This document shows, piece by piece, positions 36,554 through 45,081 of a stretch of 64,000 nt of DNA. Source of the stretch: Planctomyces sp. SH-PL62 (lineage in GTDB: Bacteria; Planctomycetota; Planctomycetia; Isosphaerales; Isosphaeraceae); contig NZ_CP011273.1 in assembly GCF_001610895.1 (NCBI RefSeq), positions 3,038,001-3,102,000 on the forward strand. Reading direction: 5' to 3'. The stretch's first letter is position 1. The number at the start of each line of letters is the position of its first letter. The translations under genes were made by a program, and so were the position numbers. The notes under the pieces were generated by a model that was not told the origin of the DNA, searched no databases, and saw only the letters and a program-made list of their open reading frames with translations.

Positions 36554-36760
36554 ATGAATCCTCACGCCCTTCTCTCGCGTCGCGCGGCGTTCGTCCTCCT
36601 GGCCGGAGCCTGCCTGGCGCCGGGCGTCGGCTGTCAACGAGACGACACGGTCCGCGGGGCCGGGTCGATCGACGTCCCGGTCGAGAACCTGAAGTTCCAG
36701 CCCACCCCCAAGGGGAACGCGAAGGGGAAATCCAGGGCCAGGCCCGTGAACAAACCCTGA
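36554..36760 (+). CDS. Tiny lipoprotein with RGAGSI motif (twin 2)
   Basis: A 68-residue lipoprotein, paralogue of the gene at 35873. The signal peptide ends L-A-P-G-V-G-C; the mature part is [20 protein letters not shown], then F-Q-P-T-P and a basic Lys/Arg tail, in contrast to the acidic tail of twin 1. The opposite tail charges suggest different partners or a charge-based interaction, but this is speculation. A DUF1559 gene starts 63 bases downstream, so this lipoprotein may be co-expressed with it, as in the pair at 19568/20022. The start is the ATG at 36554. Confidence 0.78.
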   Translation: MNPHALLSRRAAFVLLAGACLAPGVGCQRDDTVRGAGSIDVPVENLKFQPTPKGNAKGKSRARPVNKP

Positions 36761-36822
36761 TCGCGCCCCGTCTTTCGTCATCGGTAGGTCATCCGAATCG
36801 AGTCGCTCCTGTGGAGTCGGAA

Positions 36823-37854
36823 ATGGAAACGAGCCGTCTTCCGCGTCGAGGGTTCACCCTCATCGAACTTCTGGTCGTGATCGCCATCATCGCGGTCCTG
36901 ATCGCCCTCTTGCTCCCGGCCGTGCAGTCGGCCCGCGAGGCCGCCCGTCGCGCCCAGTGCACGAACAATCTCAAGCAGATCGCCCTGGGGGCCGTGAACT
37001 ACGAGTCGGCCAACGGCGTCTTCCCGGCCACGTTCCTCCCCAACGGCACCCGGCCCACGAACGTCGGCTTCTCCTCGCTGCTGCGGATCTGCCCGTTCCT
37101 GGAGCAGTCCGCCGTCTTCAACGCGGCGAATTTCTCGCAGGCGTTCTTCATGCCCGAGAACTGGACGATCCCCGGCGTCGCGATCTCCACGTTCGCCTGC
37201 CCGAGCGACCCCTCGGCCCTGAAGATCGAGCCCCTTTCCTTCGGGCCGCCGACGTTCAACCAGGCCCATTCCCACTACTCGGGGGTCGTCGGCCCGTGGC
37301 ACACCAACACGGGCATCCTGTTCGGGCCCAATGGGATGGAATTCGACCCCCAGATTCCGCAGTACGCCAAGGGCGTGATCATCCTCGGCAACATGACCCA
37401 GGCCTCCATCACCGACGGCACCAGCAACACGATGCTCTACGCCGAGAACGGCCACGGCGTCTTCAGCGAAACGACCCAGAAGTCGATCCACATCTGGAGC
37501 GGGTCCGACCCCAGCTCCACCGCGCTGGAGACCCGGTTCGCCCCCAACTGGGGCCGCAAGTACTCCGACCCCGCCGGCGATCCCGGCAACGACGCCCTGC
37601 GGCAGTGGGCCATCTACGACGCCATGAGCTTCCACCCCGGCGGCGTCAACGTCGCCCTCTGCGACGGCTCGGTGCGGTTCCTCAAGGACAGCATCGACTC
37701 CTGGACCATCGCCAGCCCGCAGATCAACGGCATGCCCACCGGCGCCACCATCGGCACCCCCTACGGCCTGAACCTCAACGGCGCCAAGGTCGGCGTCTAT
37801 CAGGCCCTCTCCACCCGAAACGGCGGCGAGATCATCAGCGCCGACCAGTATTGA
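36823..37854 (+). CDS. DUF1559 pseudopilin-type exported protein (copy 3)
   Basis: A 343-residue DUF1559 protein. The leader is [10 protein letters not shown]10/F11 with E15 at +5, then the hydrophobic helix and [22 protein letters not shown]9-DG is at H271 to G282. Unlike the other two copies, about 60 residues follow this motif, including a Gly/Thr/Asn-rich loop ([20 protein letters not shown]), and the end is SADQY rather than SDSY. I chose the ATG at 36823, with GGAG six bases upstream; a GTG at 36811 is a possible alternative. It is probably in one transcript with the tiny lipoprotein at 36554. Confidence 0.93.
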   Translation: METSRLPRRGFTLIELLVVIAIIAVLIALLLPAVQSAREAARRAQCTNNLKQIALGAVNYESANGVFPATFLPNGTRPTNVGFSSLLRICPFLEQSAVFNAANFSQAFFMPENWTIPGVAISTFACPSDPSALKIEPLSFGPPTFNQAHSHYSGVVGPWHTNTGILFGPNGMEFDPQIPQYAKGVIILGNMTQASITDGTSNTMLYAENGHGVFSETTQKSIHIWSGSDPSSTALETRFAPNWGRKYSDPAGDPGNDALRQWAIYDAMSFHPGGVNVALCDGSVRFLKDSIDSWTIASPQINGMPTGATIGTPYGLNLNGAKVGVYQALSTRNGGEIISADQY

Positions 37855-38284
37855 TGTGGGTTGAAGCCGATCCTGCGACCACCGCGCCGATTCGTATGGA
37901 TATGGATTGGAGCCGATCCCGCGACCGCTCCCGGCCGGCCTCCGCGATCACGCGGCGGCCGGCCGGTTCGCATCTCGCGCCGCCGTCGACGGATTCCGTT
38001 GCAAACATTGAACGCCTGTCGGCTGAAACGCGGAAAAATCGCCAAGCTTTTAAGAACATTATTGAATTCGAGGTGCGCCGCCTCTCAAATAGCGATCCTG
38101 TGCGCGTTCGCACAGCTCAACCGATCCTTTCGGGACGTGGAGAATCCACCCCGACGACCGGATGGGATGACCTCGGCGCCGCCGTCATTCTCCGCCGTCG
38201 GACCGGAATCGGGATGCGTAACGGGCGGGGTCGCGCTTCGGCGGCGAAAGCTGACGCGTTTGTGAACGGACAGGAGTCCTCACC
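37855..38284. other. 430-base spacer with a 20-base imperfect direct repeat
   Basis: No convincing gene. Two 20-base units, 37861-37880 and 37907-37926, differ at two positions, and TATGGA is repeated in tandem just before the second. The central part (about 38030-38095) is AT-richer than its surroundings and may hold the promoter of the beta-helix gene, but I see no good hexamer pair. Confidence 0.5.
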
Positions 38285-39586
38285 GTGTCGTACACCGTCT
38301 CTCGCTCATCGCGGCGAACCGCGCACCCACTCTTCTTGAGCCATGCCGCGACCAACCGCCGGCACGTCTTCCGGCCCCGAGTGGTGGTCCTGGAAGACCG
38401 TTGCGTCCCCTCCACCCTGACGGTGACGAGCAGCGCCGACATCGCGACTCAGGATCACACCCTGCGCTACGCCGTCGCCCACGCCCAGAGCGGGGACACC
38501 ATCCTGCTGACGGCCGCCGTCCGGGCCCCCATCGTGCTGACGCAGGGTGAGCTGATCCTCAGCCGAGACGTGACGATCATGAGCGTCCCCTCTCGAACCC
38601 CGACCATCAGCGGCGGCGGGGCCTCGCGGGTCTTCGAGGTCGCCGCAGGCGCTCACGTCAACCTGGTCAACCTCAACCTCATCGGCGGCAACGGCCTGGC
38701 CGGCGCGACCGCCGGCTCCTCGCCCGCCGACGGCAACGGCGGGGCCGTCCTCAACTTCGGCGCCCTCACGGTCGATGGCTGCACCCTCTCCGGCAACGCC
38801 GCGAACGCCTCCTTCGGCTTCGGCGGCGCGATCCTCAACGACAACGGGACCCTGACGGTGATCGACAGCACCCTCTCAGGCAATTCCGCCGCCAACGGCG
38901 GCGCCATCGCCGACTTCGGCTCGCTGACGGTGAGCGACAGCACGCTCGAGTCCAATTCCGCCGCCAACGGCGGCGCCATCTCCATCACCGGCTCGGCGAC
39001 CGTGACCGACGCCACGGTGTCGAACAACTCGTCCGTCGGCGTGGGGGGCGGCATCTTCTGCTTCTCCGGGTCCCTGACGCTGAGCGACAGCGTCGTGGCC
39101 GGCAATTCGTCGTCGCTGGGGGGCGGCCTCGTCAACCAGTTCGGGACGATGATCGTCACCGACAGCGTGATCGCGGGAAACCGCGCGGGCGTCGGCGGCG
39201 GCGGGATCTTCACGTTCGACACCAGCTCGACGTTCATCTCGCGCAGCTTGCTCCAGAGCAACACCGCGGGGTTCGGCGGCGCCATCTCCAACGCCGGCTA
39301 CTTGCAGGTCGGCGAGAGCCTCGTCGTCGGCAATACCGCCCTGAGCGCCAGCGGCGGCGGCATCGACTCGATCGGCGTGGTGGTGATCAACGACACCCTC
39401 TTCAAGCGGAATCGCGCGGCCGCCTTCGGCGGCGCCCTCTCGAGCGCCGGGGTCCTGTTCGTCAGCGCCAGCACGTTCGTCGAGAATTCCGCCGCGCAGG
39501 GGGGCGCCATCGCCAACTTCGCCTTCCTGTGGATGAGCGCCAACGACTTCCACGATAACAGCCCGGACGACATCCTCGGCGGATAG
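38285..39586 (+). CDS. Beta-helix surface protein with LEDR-type N-terminus
   Basis: A 433-residue protein. The N-terminus has no classical signal peptide but contains R-P-R-V-V-V-L-E-D-R-C-V-P-S-T-L (about 31-46), like the LExR/LEPR-type leaders of planctomycete exported proteins. The rest (about 75-425) is a right-handed parallel beta-helix built from about 20-residue turns of the form GGAI-x-N-x-G-x-L-T-V-x-x-S-T-L-S-G-N-S-A, similar to polymorphic outer-membrane protein repeats. It may be a surface adhesin or fibre; no catalytic motif is visible. The start is a GTG at 38285, supported by AGGAG (38272-38276) eight bases upstream. Confidence 0.8.
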   Translation: MSYTVSRSSRRTAHPLFLSHAATNRRHVFRPRVVVLEDRCVPSTLTVTSSADIATQDHTLRYAVAHAQSGDTILLTAAVRAPIVLTQGELILSRDVTIMSVPSRTPTISGGGASRVFEVAAGAHVNLVNLNLIGGNGLAGATAGSSPADGNGGAVLNFGALTVDGCTLSGNAANASFGFGGAILNDNGTLTVIDSTLSGNSAANGGAIADFGSLTVSDSTLESNSAANGGAISITGSATVTDATVSNNSSVGVGGGIFCFSGSLTLSDSVVAGNSSSLGGGLVNQFGTMIVTDSVIAGNRAGVGGGGIFTFDTSSTFISRSLLQSNTAGFGGAISNAGYLQVGESLVVGNTALSASGGGIDSIGVVVINDTLFKRNRAAAFGGALSSAGVLFVSASTFVENSAAQGGAIANFAFLWMSANDFHDNSPDDILGG

Positions 39587-39815
39587 GCCGGCCCGCCGAC
39601 GACGGCGACCTCACGTTTCCAGGATCGATCGATCCCCCCCCACCCGAAGCCGCGACCCGTCAGGGCCGGAACAGGGCGCCGCGCGTCCAGGGAACTCGCG
39701 GCGCCGTCCGGATTCTCACCCCTCTTGACGCGATGATTCTATTTTTATAGAAAGCGAATCGCGGGGCGTAGGCCCGGTTCGTTCCAGGAGCGTCCGAGGA
39801 GGAAGGAGGCCCGTG
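39587..39815. promoter_or_regulatory. Promoter/operator region of the BlaI-M56 pair
   Basis: TTGACG (39725-39730) is followed by the perfect inverted repeat TTCTAT-TTTT-ATAGAA (39737-39752). This palindrome overlaps a possible -10, TATAGA at 39746-39751 (spacing 15) or TAGAAA at 39748 (spacing 17). It is the only AT-rich stretch in the area and sits 64 bases before the BlaI-like gene. BlaI/MecI repressors bind palindromes over their own promoters, so this is a good operator candidate. Confidence 0.6.
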
Positions 39816-40232
39816 ATGGCCCGGCAGTCGAGCGGCCAGCCGACGGATGCGGAGCTGGCGATCTTGCAGGTGCTCTGGGAGGGGGGGCCGTCGGGGCTGG
39901 GCAAGGTCCACGAGGCCCTGCGGGCGACGCGGCCGGTCGCGCTGACGACGGTGGCGACGACGCTCAAGGTCATGCTCACGAAAAAACTCGTCCGTCGCGA
40001 CGACGGGCCGAAGGGCTACGTCTGGGCCGCCGAGACCACGCGCGGCGCGGCGGCTTCCGGGTTGCTGGGCAAGCTCGTCCGCAACGTCTTCGACGGCTCC
40101 GCGCGGGGCCTCGTCGCCCACCTGATCGAGCAGGGAGACCTCGACGACCGCGACCGCGAGGCCATCCGCGCCTTGCTCGACCAGGCCGACGACGCCGGAC
40201 GCCCCCGAGAGCGAAAGGGGGGAGGCGCATGA
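39816..40232 (+). CDS. BlaI/MecI/CopY family repressor
   Basis: A 138-residue winged-helix regulator. The family N-terminus PTDAELAILQVLWEGGPSGLGKVHEAL is clear, followed by the recognition region (ALTTVATTLKVMLTKKLVRR) and wing (DDGPKGYVWAA). The C-terminal half is helical and would dimerise. In this family the repressor is inactivated by proteolysis when a linked M56 sensor is triggered; that sensor overlaps this gene by ATGA (40229-40232). I chose the ATG at 39816 with GGAGG six bases upstream. Self-regulation through the palindrome at 39737-39752 is likely. The regulon is unknown and need not involve beta-lactams. Confidence 0.93.
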   Translation: MARQSSGQPTDAELAILQVLWEGGPSGLGKVHEALRATRPVALTTVATTLKVMLTKKLVRRDDGPKGYVWAAETTRGAAASGLLGKLVRNVFDGSARGLVAHLIEQGDLDDRDREAIRALLDQADDAGRPRERKGGGA

Positions 40233-43200
40233 CTCCACTCGTCGCTTCGCCCTCGCCCGCCTGGACGGCCCTGGGCTGGACCTTCCTGCACATGCTCTGG
40301 GTCGGCGCGGTCGTCGGCTTGGGCGCCTCGCTCGCGCGGCGGGTGCTCCGGCGCGCGTCCGCCGAGATCCGCCACGCGGCGGCGCTGGCGAGCCTGGTCG
40401 TCCTGGCGGTCGGGCCGTTCGCCGCCTTCACCGTCGTCTACACCCCGTCCCCGCCGACGCCCGCGCCGAGGCCGACGGCGGCCCCGACGCCCGCCTTCGC
40501 CATCGACGCGAACTCCCGCGTCGCTTACGAGTCGGCCCCGTCCCGGATTCGTCCGGGCGCGTCCCTCGAATCGAAGAGAAGGTTTCGATTCCTGGATCCG
40601 TGGATTGGGATCCTACCCGGGGTCTGGCTCGGCGGCTCGGCCCTGACGCTGGCCTGGCTGGCGGCGGGGCTGGTCGGCGTCGAGCGGCTCCGGCGCTCGG
40701 GGCTCCCGCTCGAATCGGGCCCGGTCGCCGAGCGCTGTCGGGCGCTCGCGCGGTCGCTGGGAATCGCCCGCGAGGTCGGGGTCGCCGTCTGCGACCGGAT
40801 CGCCGCGCCGGTCCTGATCGGGATCGTCCGCCCCCTGATCCTGCTGCCGACCGCGGCCCTGACCGGCTGGGCCCCCGACCAGGTCGAGATGGCCCTGCTC
40901 CACGAGCTGGCCCACCTGCGCCGCCGCGACAACCTCGTCAGCCTCTTTCAGAAAATTATGGAGGCGCTTTTATTCTTCCATCCGACGACGTGGTGGCTCT
41001 CGGCCTGGGTCCGCCTGGAGCGAGAGACCTGCTGCGACCGCCTCGTCGTCGCCCGCACCGGCCGTCCCCGCGCCTATGCGGAGCTGCTCGCCGTTCTGGC
41101 GTCTGCCCGCCCCGCGCCGGCGGCCGCGCTCTCCCTGGCCGAACGCCCGATCACGACACGGATCCGTCGCATCCTGCTCATGGAGGACCGCCCGATGACG
41201 ATGAAGCCCACCGCCCCCGAAGCCTTCGCCCTCTGCGCCGCGACCCTGCTCGCCGCCGCGCTCGCGCTGCCCACCCGCGCCGAACCCCCGGCCGCCAGGC
41301 CGAAGGCCGACGCCCGCGCCGACCTGAAGCGGCTGGCCGAGGCCGTCGCCGCACTCCCCGCCCCCCCGAATCCCCAGGGGCCCGATGAGCGATCGAAAGC
41401 CCTGATGGACATCGCCCGTAAGCAGGTCGACCAAGGCGATCGCGCGGGGGCGTTGAAGGCGATTGAATATGTGAGGATCGCGGCACCCATCGGTAAGGAC
41501 CTCTGGCGCGACGACCTGGCGTCCATGGACGCCGCCGGCCTGCTGCAAATTGCCGCGATCCGCTACGACGCGGGCGACGTGGAGACCGGCCGGGCCCAGT
41601 TCCGCCAGGTCGTCGACCTGGTGTGCAAGCCGGACCCCGCCCAGGACGCCGCGATGATGCGCCTCGTGACGCGGGCCCTCGGCCTCCTGGTCCAAGACGA
41701 GGGGCACGGCGCCGACGGCACGCCGGTGGTCGTTTCCGTGCAGGTCCAGGGTGGCGACGCCGAGAAGGCGGATGCGACGGAAGGTCCCATTGCGATCCCG
41801 GTGAAGCTGGAAGTCCTCGACCACCTGAGCCGTATCCTCGCGGAACGCCGCGAGATCGAGCCGCTGCGCCAGGTCGCCGCCTACACCACGGGGCTGGCCG
41901 AGCCGCTGCGGAACCCCCTCCTCTCGTCGTTCCTGTGCGGCGGCCTGGGCGGTCGGCTCGTCCTTGCGGGCGACGTGGCGGGCGGACGCACGCTGATCGC
42001 GAAGGTGCGAAAGCTCATCGAGGAGACGCCCGACCGCGAGTTGAAGGAGGAGGCCGTCCTGCTGCTCGCGACCAGCCTCGGAGAGTCCGACCCCGAGGCC
42101 GCGCTGGAGCTGTTCGCGGCCGTGCCGCCGGCCCGGCGCAACGTCGCGCTGCGGAAGATCCTCGAAAACCTGTGTACATTCGAGGCCGCGGACTGGCTCG
42201 ACTCGGGCGGGATCAAGATCACGATCGGCGATCCCGGTCTGGCCCCGAAGGACGGCGTCCGCGCCCGCGCGGCGCTGTCGAAGTTCGCGGCGGTCGCGGC
42301 GACGATCGAGGGCGACGCGGCTCGGGCCCGGACGCTCGCGGTGCTGGCCCACCTCCAGGCCCGCGCTAGCGACCTCGCCGGGGCCCTCGCGACGGCCGAG
42401 GCGATCCCGGATCTCCGCCGCGACGGCCGTCCCGAGCCCAACGACGGCTTCCACGACTCCATCAAGCCCGCGACGTTCGCCCTCATCGGCTGGCGACGCG
42501 CCCAGGCCGGGGACGAGGCCGGCGCGGCCGCCGCGTTCGCCCGATCGAAGGACCTGGCCCGCGCCGTGACGCACGACGCCGAGCGGCTCATTGCCTGGAT
42601 CGTCCTGGCCGGGAAGCTCGAAGCGACGGGCCGACCCGACGAGGCGGCGGAGGTGCTGTCCGAGGCCGTCCCCCAGGCCCTCGCCCAGCCCGAGCCCCGC
42701 CGGTCGCGGATGCTCGCCATGCTCGCCGAGATCCAGCTCGGGGCGGTCGGCGTCGCCGAGTCCTCGAAGATCGTCGACGCGATCCGCGACGAGCCCGGCC
42801 TTGAAAAAGCCCGCGCCCTGAACGCCGTCGCACGCCGGCTCCACGAGGACGGCGACGCCGAGGCCGCCCGAGCCCTCGCCCGCCGGGCGCTCGCCCACCT
42901 CCAGCCCAGGGCGTCCGATCCGAGGTTGATCCCGGGCGATCGCCTCAGCAGCACCCGGGACGGGTTCATCGATTACGACCTGGAGACGCCCATGACCTGG
43001 GTCGCGCTCCACCGCTCCTCGATGCGGCCCGCCCTCCGCACGCTGGCCGGCGAGCCCGACGCCGACCTCGCCGCCCCGGTCCCCATGCCGCAAGGCGACC
43101 ACTCCGCGAAGGTCGGTGCGGCCTTCCGCCGAGGCGGCCTTGACGAGGCCCTGAAGGCGGCCGAGGCCATCGAATCGCCGGCCGAGAAGGCCGCCGCCCT

Positions 43201-43246
43201 CTGGAGCCTGGCCTACACCGTCGCGATCGACGCCGAGCGAAAGTGA
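40229..43246 (+). CDS. BlaR1-like M56 metalloprotease fused to a large helical-repeat domain
   Basis: A 1005-residue membrane sensor-protease. TM helices lie at about 14-35, 52-72 and 126-150. The M56 protease has H225-E-L-A-H229 for zinc, the following RRRDNLVSLFQK, HPTTWWLSAWVRLERE and E-T-C-C-D (266-270). A further TM (about 330-350) leads outside. Instead of the penicillin-binding domain of BlaR1, the rest (360-1005) is an Ala/Leu/Arg-rich alpha-solenoid like TPR or HEAT repeats (for example EAALELFAAVPPARRN, EAAEVLSEAVPQALAQ). It probably cleaves the BlaI-like repressor upon an unknown envelope signal. The start overlaps the repressor stop by ATGA. Confidence 0.88.
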   Translation: MTPLVASPSPAWTALGWTFLHMLWVGAVVGLGASLARRVLRRASAEIRHAAALASLVVLAVGPFAAFTVVYTPSPPTPAPRPTAAPTPAFAIDANSRVAYESAPSRIRPGASLESKRRFRFLDPWIGILPGVWLGGSALTLAWLAAGLVGVERLRRSGLPLESGPVAERCRALARSLGIAREVGVAVCDRIAAPVLIGIVRPLILLPTAALTGWAPDQVEMALLHELAHLRRRDNLVSLFQKIMEALLFFHPTTWWLSAWVRLERETCCDRLVVARTGRPRAYAELLAVLASARPAPAAALSLAERPITTRIRRILLMEDRPMTMKPTAPEAFALCAATLLAAALALPTRAEPPAARPKADARADLKRLAEAVAALPAPPNPQGPDERSKALMDIARKQVDQGDRAGALKAIEYVRIAAPIGKDLWRDDLASMDAAGLLQIAAIRYDAGDVETGRAQFRQVVDLVCKPDPAQDAAMMRLVTRALGLLVQDEGHGADGTPVVVSVQVQGGDAEKADATEGPIAIPVKLEVLDHLSRILAERREIEPLRQVAAYTTGLAEPLRNPLLSSFLCGGLGGRLVLAGDVAGGRTLIAKVRKLIEETPDRELKEEAVLLLATSLGESDPEAALELFAAVPPARRNVALRKILENLCTFEAADWLDSGGIKITIGDPGLAPKDGVRARAALSKFAAVAATIEGDAARARTLAVLAHLQARASDLAGALATAEAIPDLRRDGRPEPNDGFHDSIKPATFALIGWRRAQAGDEAGAAAAFARSKDLARAVTHDAERLIAWIVLAGKLEATGRPDEAAEVLSEAVPQALAQPEPRRSRMLAMLAEIQLGAVGVAESSKIVDAIRDEPGLEKARALNAVARRLHEDGDAEAARALARRALAHLQPRASDPRLIPGDRLSSTRDGFIDYDLETPMTWVALHRSSMRPALRTLAGEPDADLAAPVPMPQGDHSAKVGAAFRRGGLDEALKAAEAIESPAEKAAALWSLAYTVAIDAERK

Positions 43247-43627
43247 GGGGAGGACTGGCGCGCGATCGTCGATCCTGATGCATGGTCACTGTAGGCGACG
43301 CCCCGCGCGGAGCAGCCCGCGAGCCGATCGGCGGGGCCGTCGCGGGATGTCGCGATGAGTCGAGAACGGGCGAACAAAGCCAATTTCGGGGGCTGGAATG
43401 CGGGTTTAACCCATTGTAGCAATCGGGCTTGGGGCGATTGGCTTCGTTTTTGGGCGGGGCCGAGCGAACCCAAATCGCCGACCGGGGTTCGTCGGCCGGC
43501 TCGTTCGTCGACTTGAGGAAATCCGGCTTCCCGGCCCGGGGACGCTGGGCTACCATGCCGCGGACCGTCTGGGGAGAGTCCGCGCACGAGGCGCGGAGGC
43601 CTGGGAAAAGGACATGGAGGGACACGC
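43247..43627. promoter_or_regulatory. 381-base spacer with adjacent palindromes
   Basis: I see no gene here. GGGTTTAACCC (43402-43412) is an odd perfect palindrome, and CAATCG (43420-43425) pairs with CGATTG (43435-43440) across nine bases. They lie about 190-225 bases before the CvpA-like gene and may be regulator sites; no good promoter hexamers are visible. Confidence 0.4.
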
Positions 43628-44833
43628 ATGACGATTTACGACATGGCCATGGCGGCCGTCCTGATCGCGGGGATGGTCCGCGGCGCCTGGCGAGGCATCA
43701 CCTGGCAGCTGGCGAGCATCGGGTCGCTGGTGCTGGGATATCTGTTCTCCTATCCGGTCTCGGCGATGATCGCGCCCCACCTGCCGGGGACGCCCGAGGC
43801 GGCCCGCGCGATGTCGATGGCCGGGGCCTATCTCACGGTCTCGGGCGCCGTGTTCGGCGCGGCCTGGATGGTCCGCAACGTCATCCGCAAGATGAAGTTC
43901 GAGGCCTATGACCGACACCTGGGCATGATGCTGGGCGGCGTCGAGGGAGTCGCGGTGGGGATCCTGGGGACGATGCTGGTCGTCAGCGTCGCGCCCGCAA
44001 CCCGCCAGCCGATCTTCGCCAGCCCGACCGGCAAGGTGGTCAACGGCGTCGTCAGCCACGTCGGGCCGGTCCTGCCGGCCGAGGTCCGCAACGCGCTGGC
44101 CCCGTTCTGGAACGGCGCGGGCCCGGTCGCCGCCGACTCGGACGGTGCCGAAGTCGACGCCGTCGCGGACGACTCCGACGCGAACTTCGCCGATGCGACC
44201 GAGGCGGCGCCCCTCCGCGACCCGAACGTCCGCGCCGTCGCCTCACGCGCCGCCTCCCGGCTCGACGCCGAGGTCGGCCGCCGCCTCGAATCGGGCGCGA
44301 CCGCCGACGCCGAAGCCCTCGCCCCCGAGACGGCCGAGTTGCCGTCGGCCCGCGAGGTCATGAGTCGGCTCGTCGAGCAGGGCAAGCGCAAGGCCGAGGA
44401 GGCCGTGGTGCAGTCGCTCGACGTCGACCCCGACGGCAAGGCGTCCACGATCCGCGACCTGATCGAGAAGGACAAGGCCCGCCTCCAGGACGCCGTCTCG
44501 GGCGCGGTCGACGAGACCCGACGCAACCTGACCGGCCAGGTCACGGACGCGGTCGACGAGACCCGACGCAACGTGACCGACCAGCTCCAGGGCCGGGCCG
44601 GGCAGCTTCAAGGCAAGGCCGGCGACGTCCAGCGCCGCATCGGCGAGGCCCGCTCGCGGCTCGACCGCACGCAGGAGCAGGTCGTCAAGGCCCGCCAGCG
44701 GCTGGAGCAGGGGGCCGACGGCGCGATCGACCAGGGCCGCCGCAAGATCGAGCAGTCCCTCACCGACGCCATCGGCAAGGGGCTCGACCGCCTGGGCCTC
44801 CCCGATCCCGCCCCGGAGAAGGCCCCCCGATGA
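43628..44833 (+). CDS. CvpA-like membrane protein with long helical tail
   Basis: A 401-residue protein. The N-terminal 130 residues are a CvpA-type domain with about four TM helices, including the family-like start MAAVLIAGMVRGAWRGITWQ and a later MMLGGVEGVAVGILGTMLVVS helix. From about 150 the protein is hydrophilic: a Ser/Ala/Asp linker, then a long amphipathic helix region with 15-residue repeats (AVDETRRN-L/V-T-x-Q-x), encoded by 45-base DNA units starting at 44504 and 44549. CvpA proteins affect colicin V production or envelope stability; the tail is unusual and may act as a spacer or coiled coil. GGAGGG lies six bases before the ATG. The S4 gene overlaps its end. Confidence 0.82.
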   Translation: MTIYDMAMAAVLIAGMVRGAWRGITWQLASIGSLVLGYLFSYPVSAMIAPHLPGTPEAARAMSMAGAYLTVSGAVFGAAWMVRNVIRKMKFEAYDRHLGMMLGGVEGVAVGILGTMLVVSVAPATRQPIFASPTGKVVNGVVSHVGPVLPAEVRNALAPFWNGAGPVAADSDGAEVDAVADDSDANFADATEAAPLRDPNVRAVASRAASRLDAEVGRRLESGATADAEALAPETAELPSAREVMSRLVEQGKRKAEEAVVQSLDVDPDGKASTIRDLIEKDKARLQDAVSGAVDETRRNLTGQVTDAVDETRRNVTDQLQGRAGQLQGKAGDVQRRIGEARSRLDRTQEQVVKARQRLEQGADGAIDQGRRKIEQSLTDAIGKGLDRLGLPDPAPEKAPR

Positions 44834-45066
44834 GCGACGCCGATCGCCAGGAGATCCACCTGGACGTGGGGGACCGCCCCATCAACCTGATCCAGGTCCT
44901 GAAGCGGGCCGGCTGCGTGCTGAGCGGCGGCGAGGCCAAGAACCTCGTCGCCGAAGGGCTCGTCCTCGTCAACGGCGAGCCCGAATCCCGCAAGCGCCGG
45001 CAGATGGCCCGCGGCGACGTCGTCGACCTCGACGTCGAGGACGGCCCGAGGATCATCCTCGACTGA
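44830..45066 (+). CDS. S4-like RNA-binding protein (YbcJ type)
   Basis: A 78-residue protein consisting of a single S4 domain: INLIQVLKRAGCVLSGGEAK, then LVAEGLVLVNGEPESRKRRQ and a D-V-V-D-L-D strand. Stand-alone S4 proteins like YbcJ bind RNA and are tied to ribosome biogenesis or stalled-ribosome handling. The start overlaps the preceding CvpA-like gene by ATGA, implying translational coupling. The length is normal. The stop is 16 bases from the stop of the convergent SDR gene. Its cytoplasmic role is likely unrelated to the CvpA-like membrane domain, though co-expression is clear. Confidence 0.92.
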   Translation: MSDADRQEIHLDVGDRPINLIQVLKRAGCVLSGGEAKNLVAEGLVLVNGEPESRKRRQMARGDVVDLDVEDGPRIILD

Positions 45067-45081
45067 CGCCGCGCCGGGCGG

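Noticed and set aside
37861-38265. Possible 134-residue gene after DUF1559 copy 3
   Set aside because: Composition and lack of a ribosome site argue against it; the overlapping frames are equally open.
38740-39560. DNA tandem repeat array in the beta-helix gene
   Set aside because: The repetition is at the protein level (beta-helix turns); DNA units differ at many positions and are ordinary coding sequence.
43213-43629. Minus-strand frame in the spacer before the CvpA-like gene
   Set aside because: Pro/Arg/Ser-rich with no motif; it also overlaps the end of the M56 gene.
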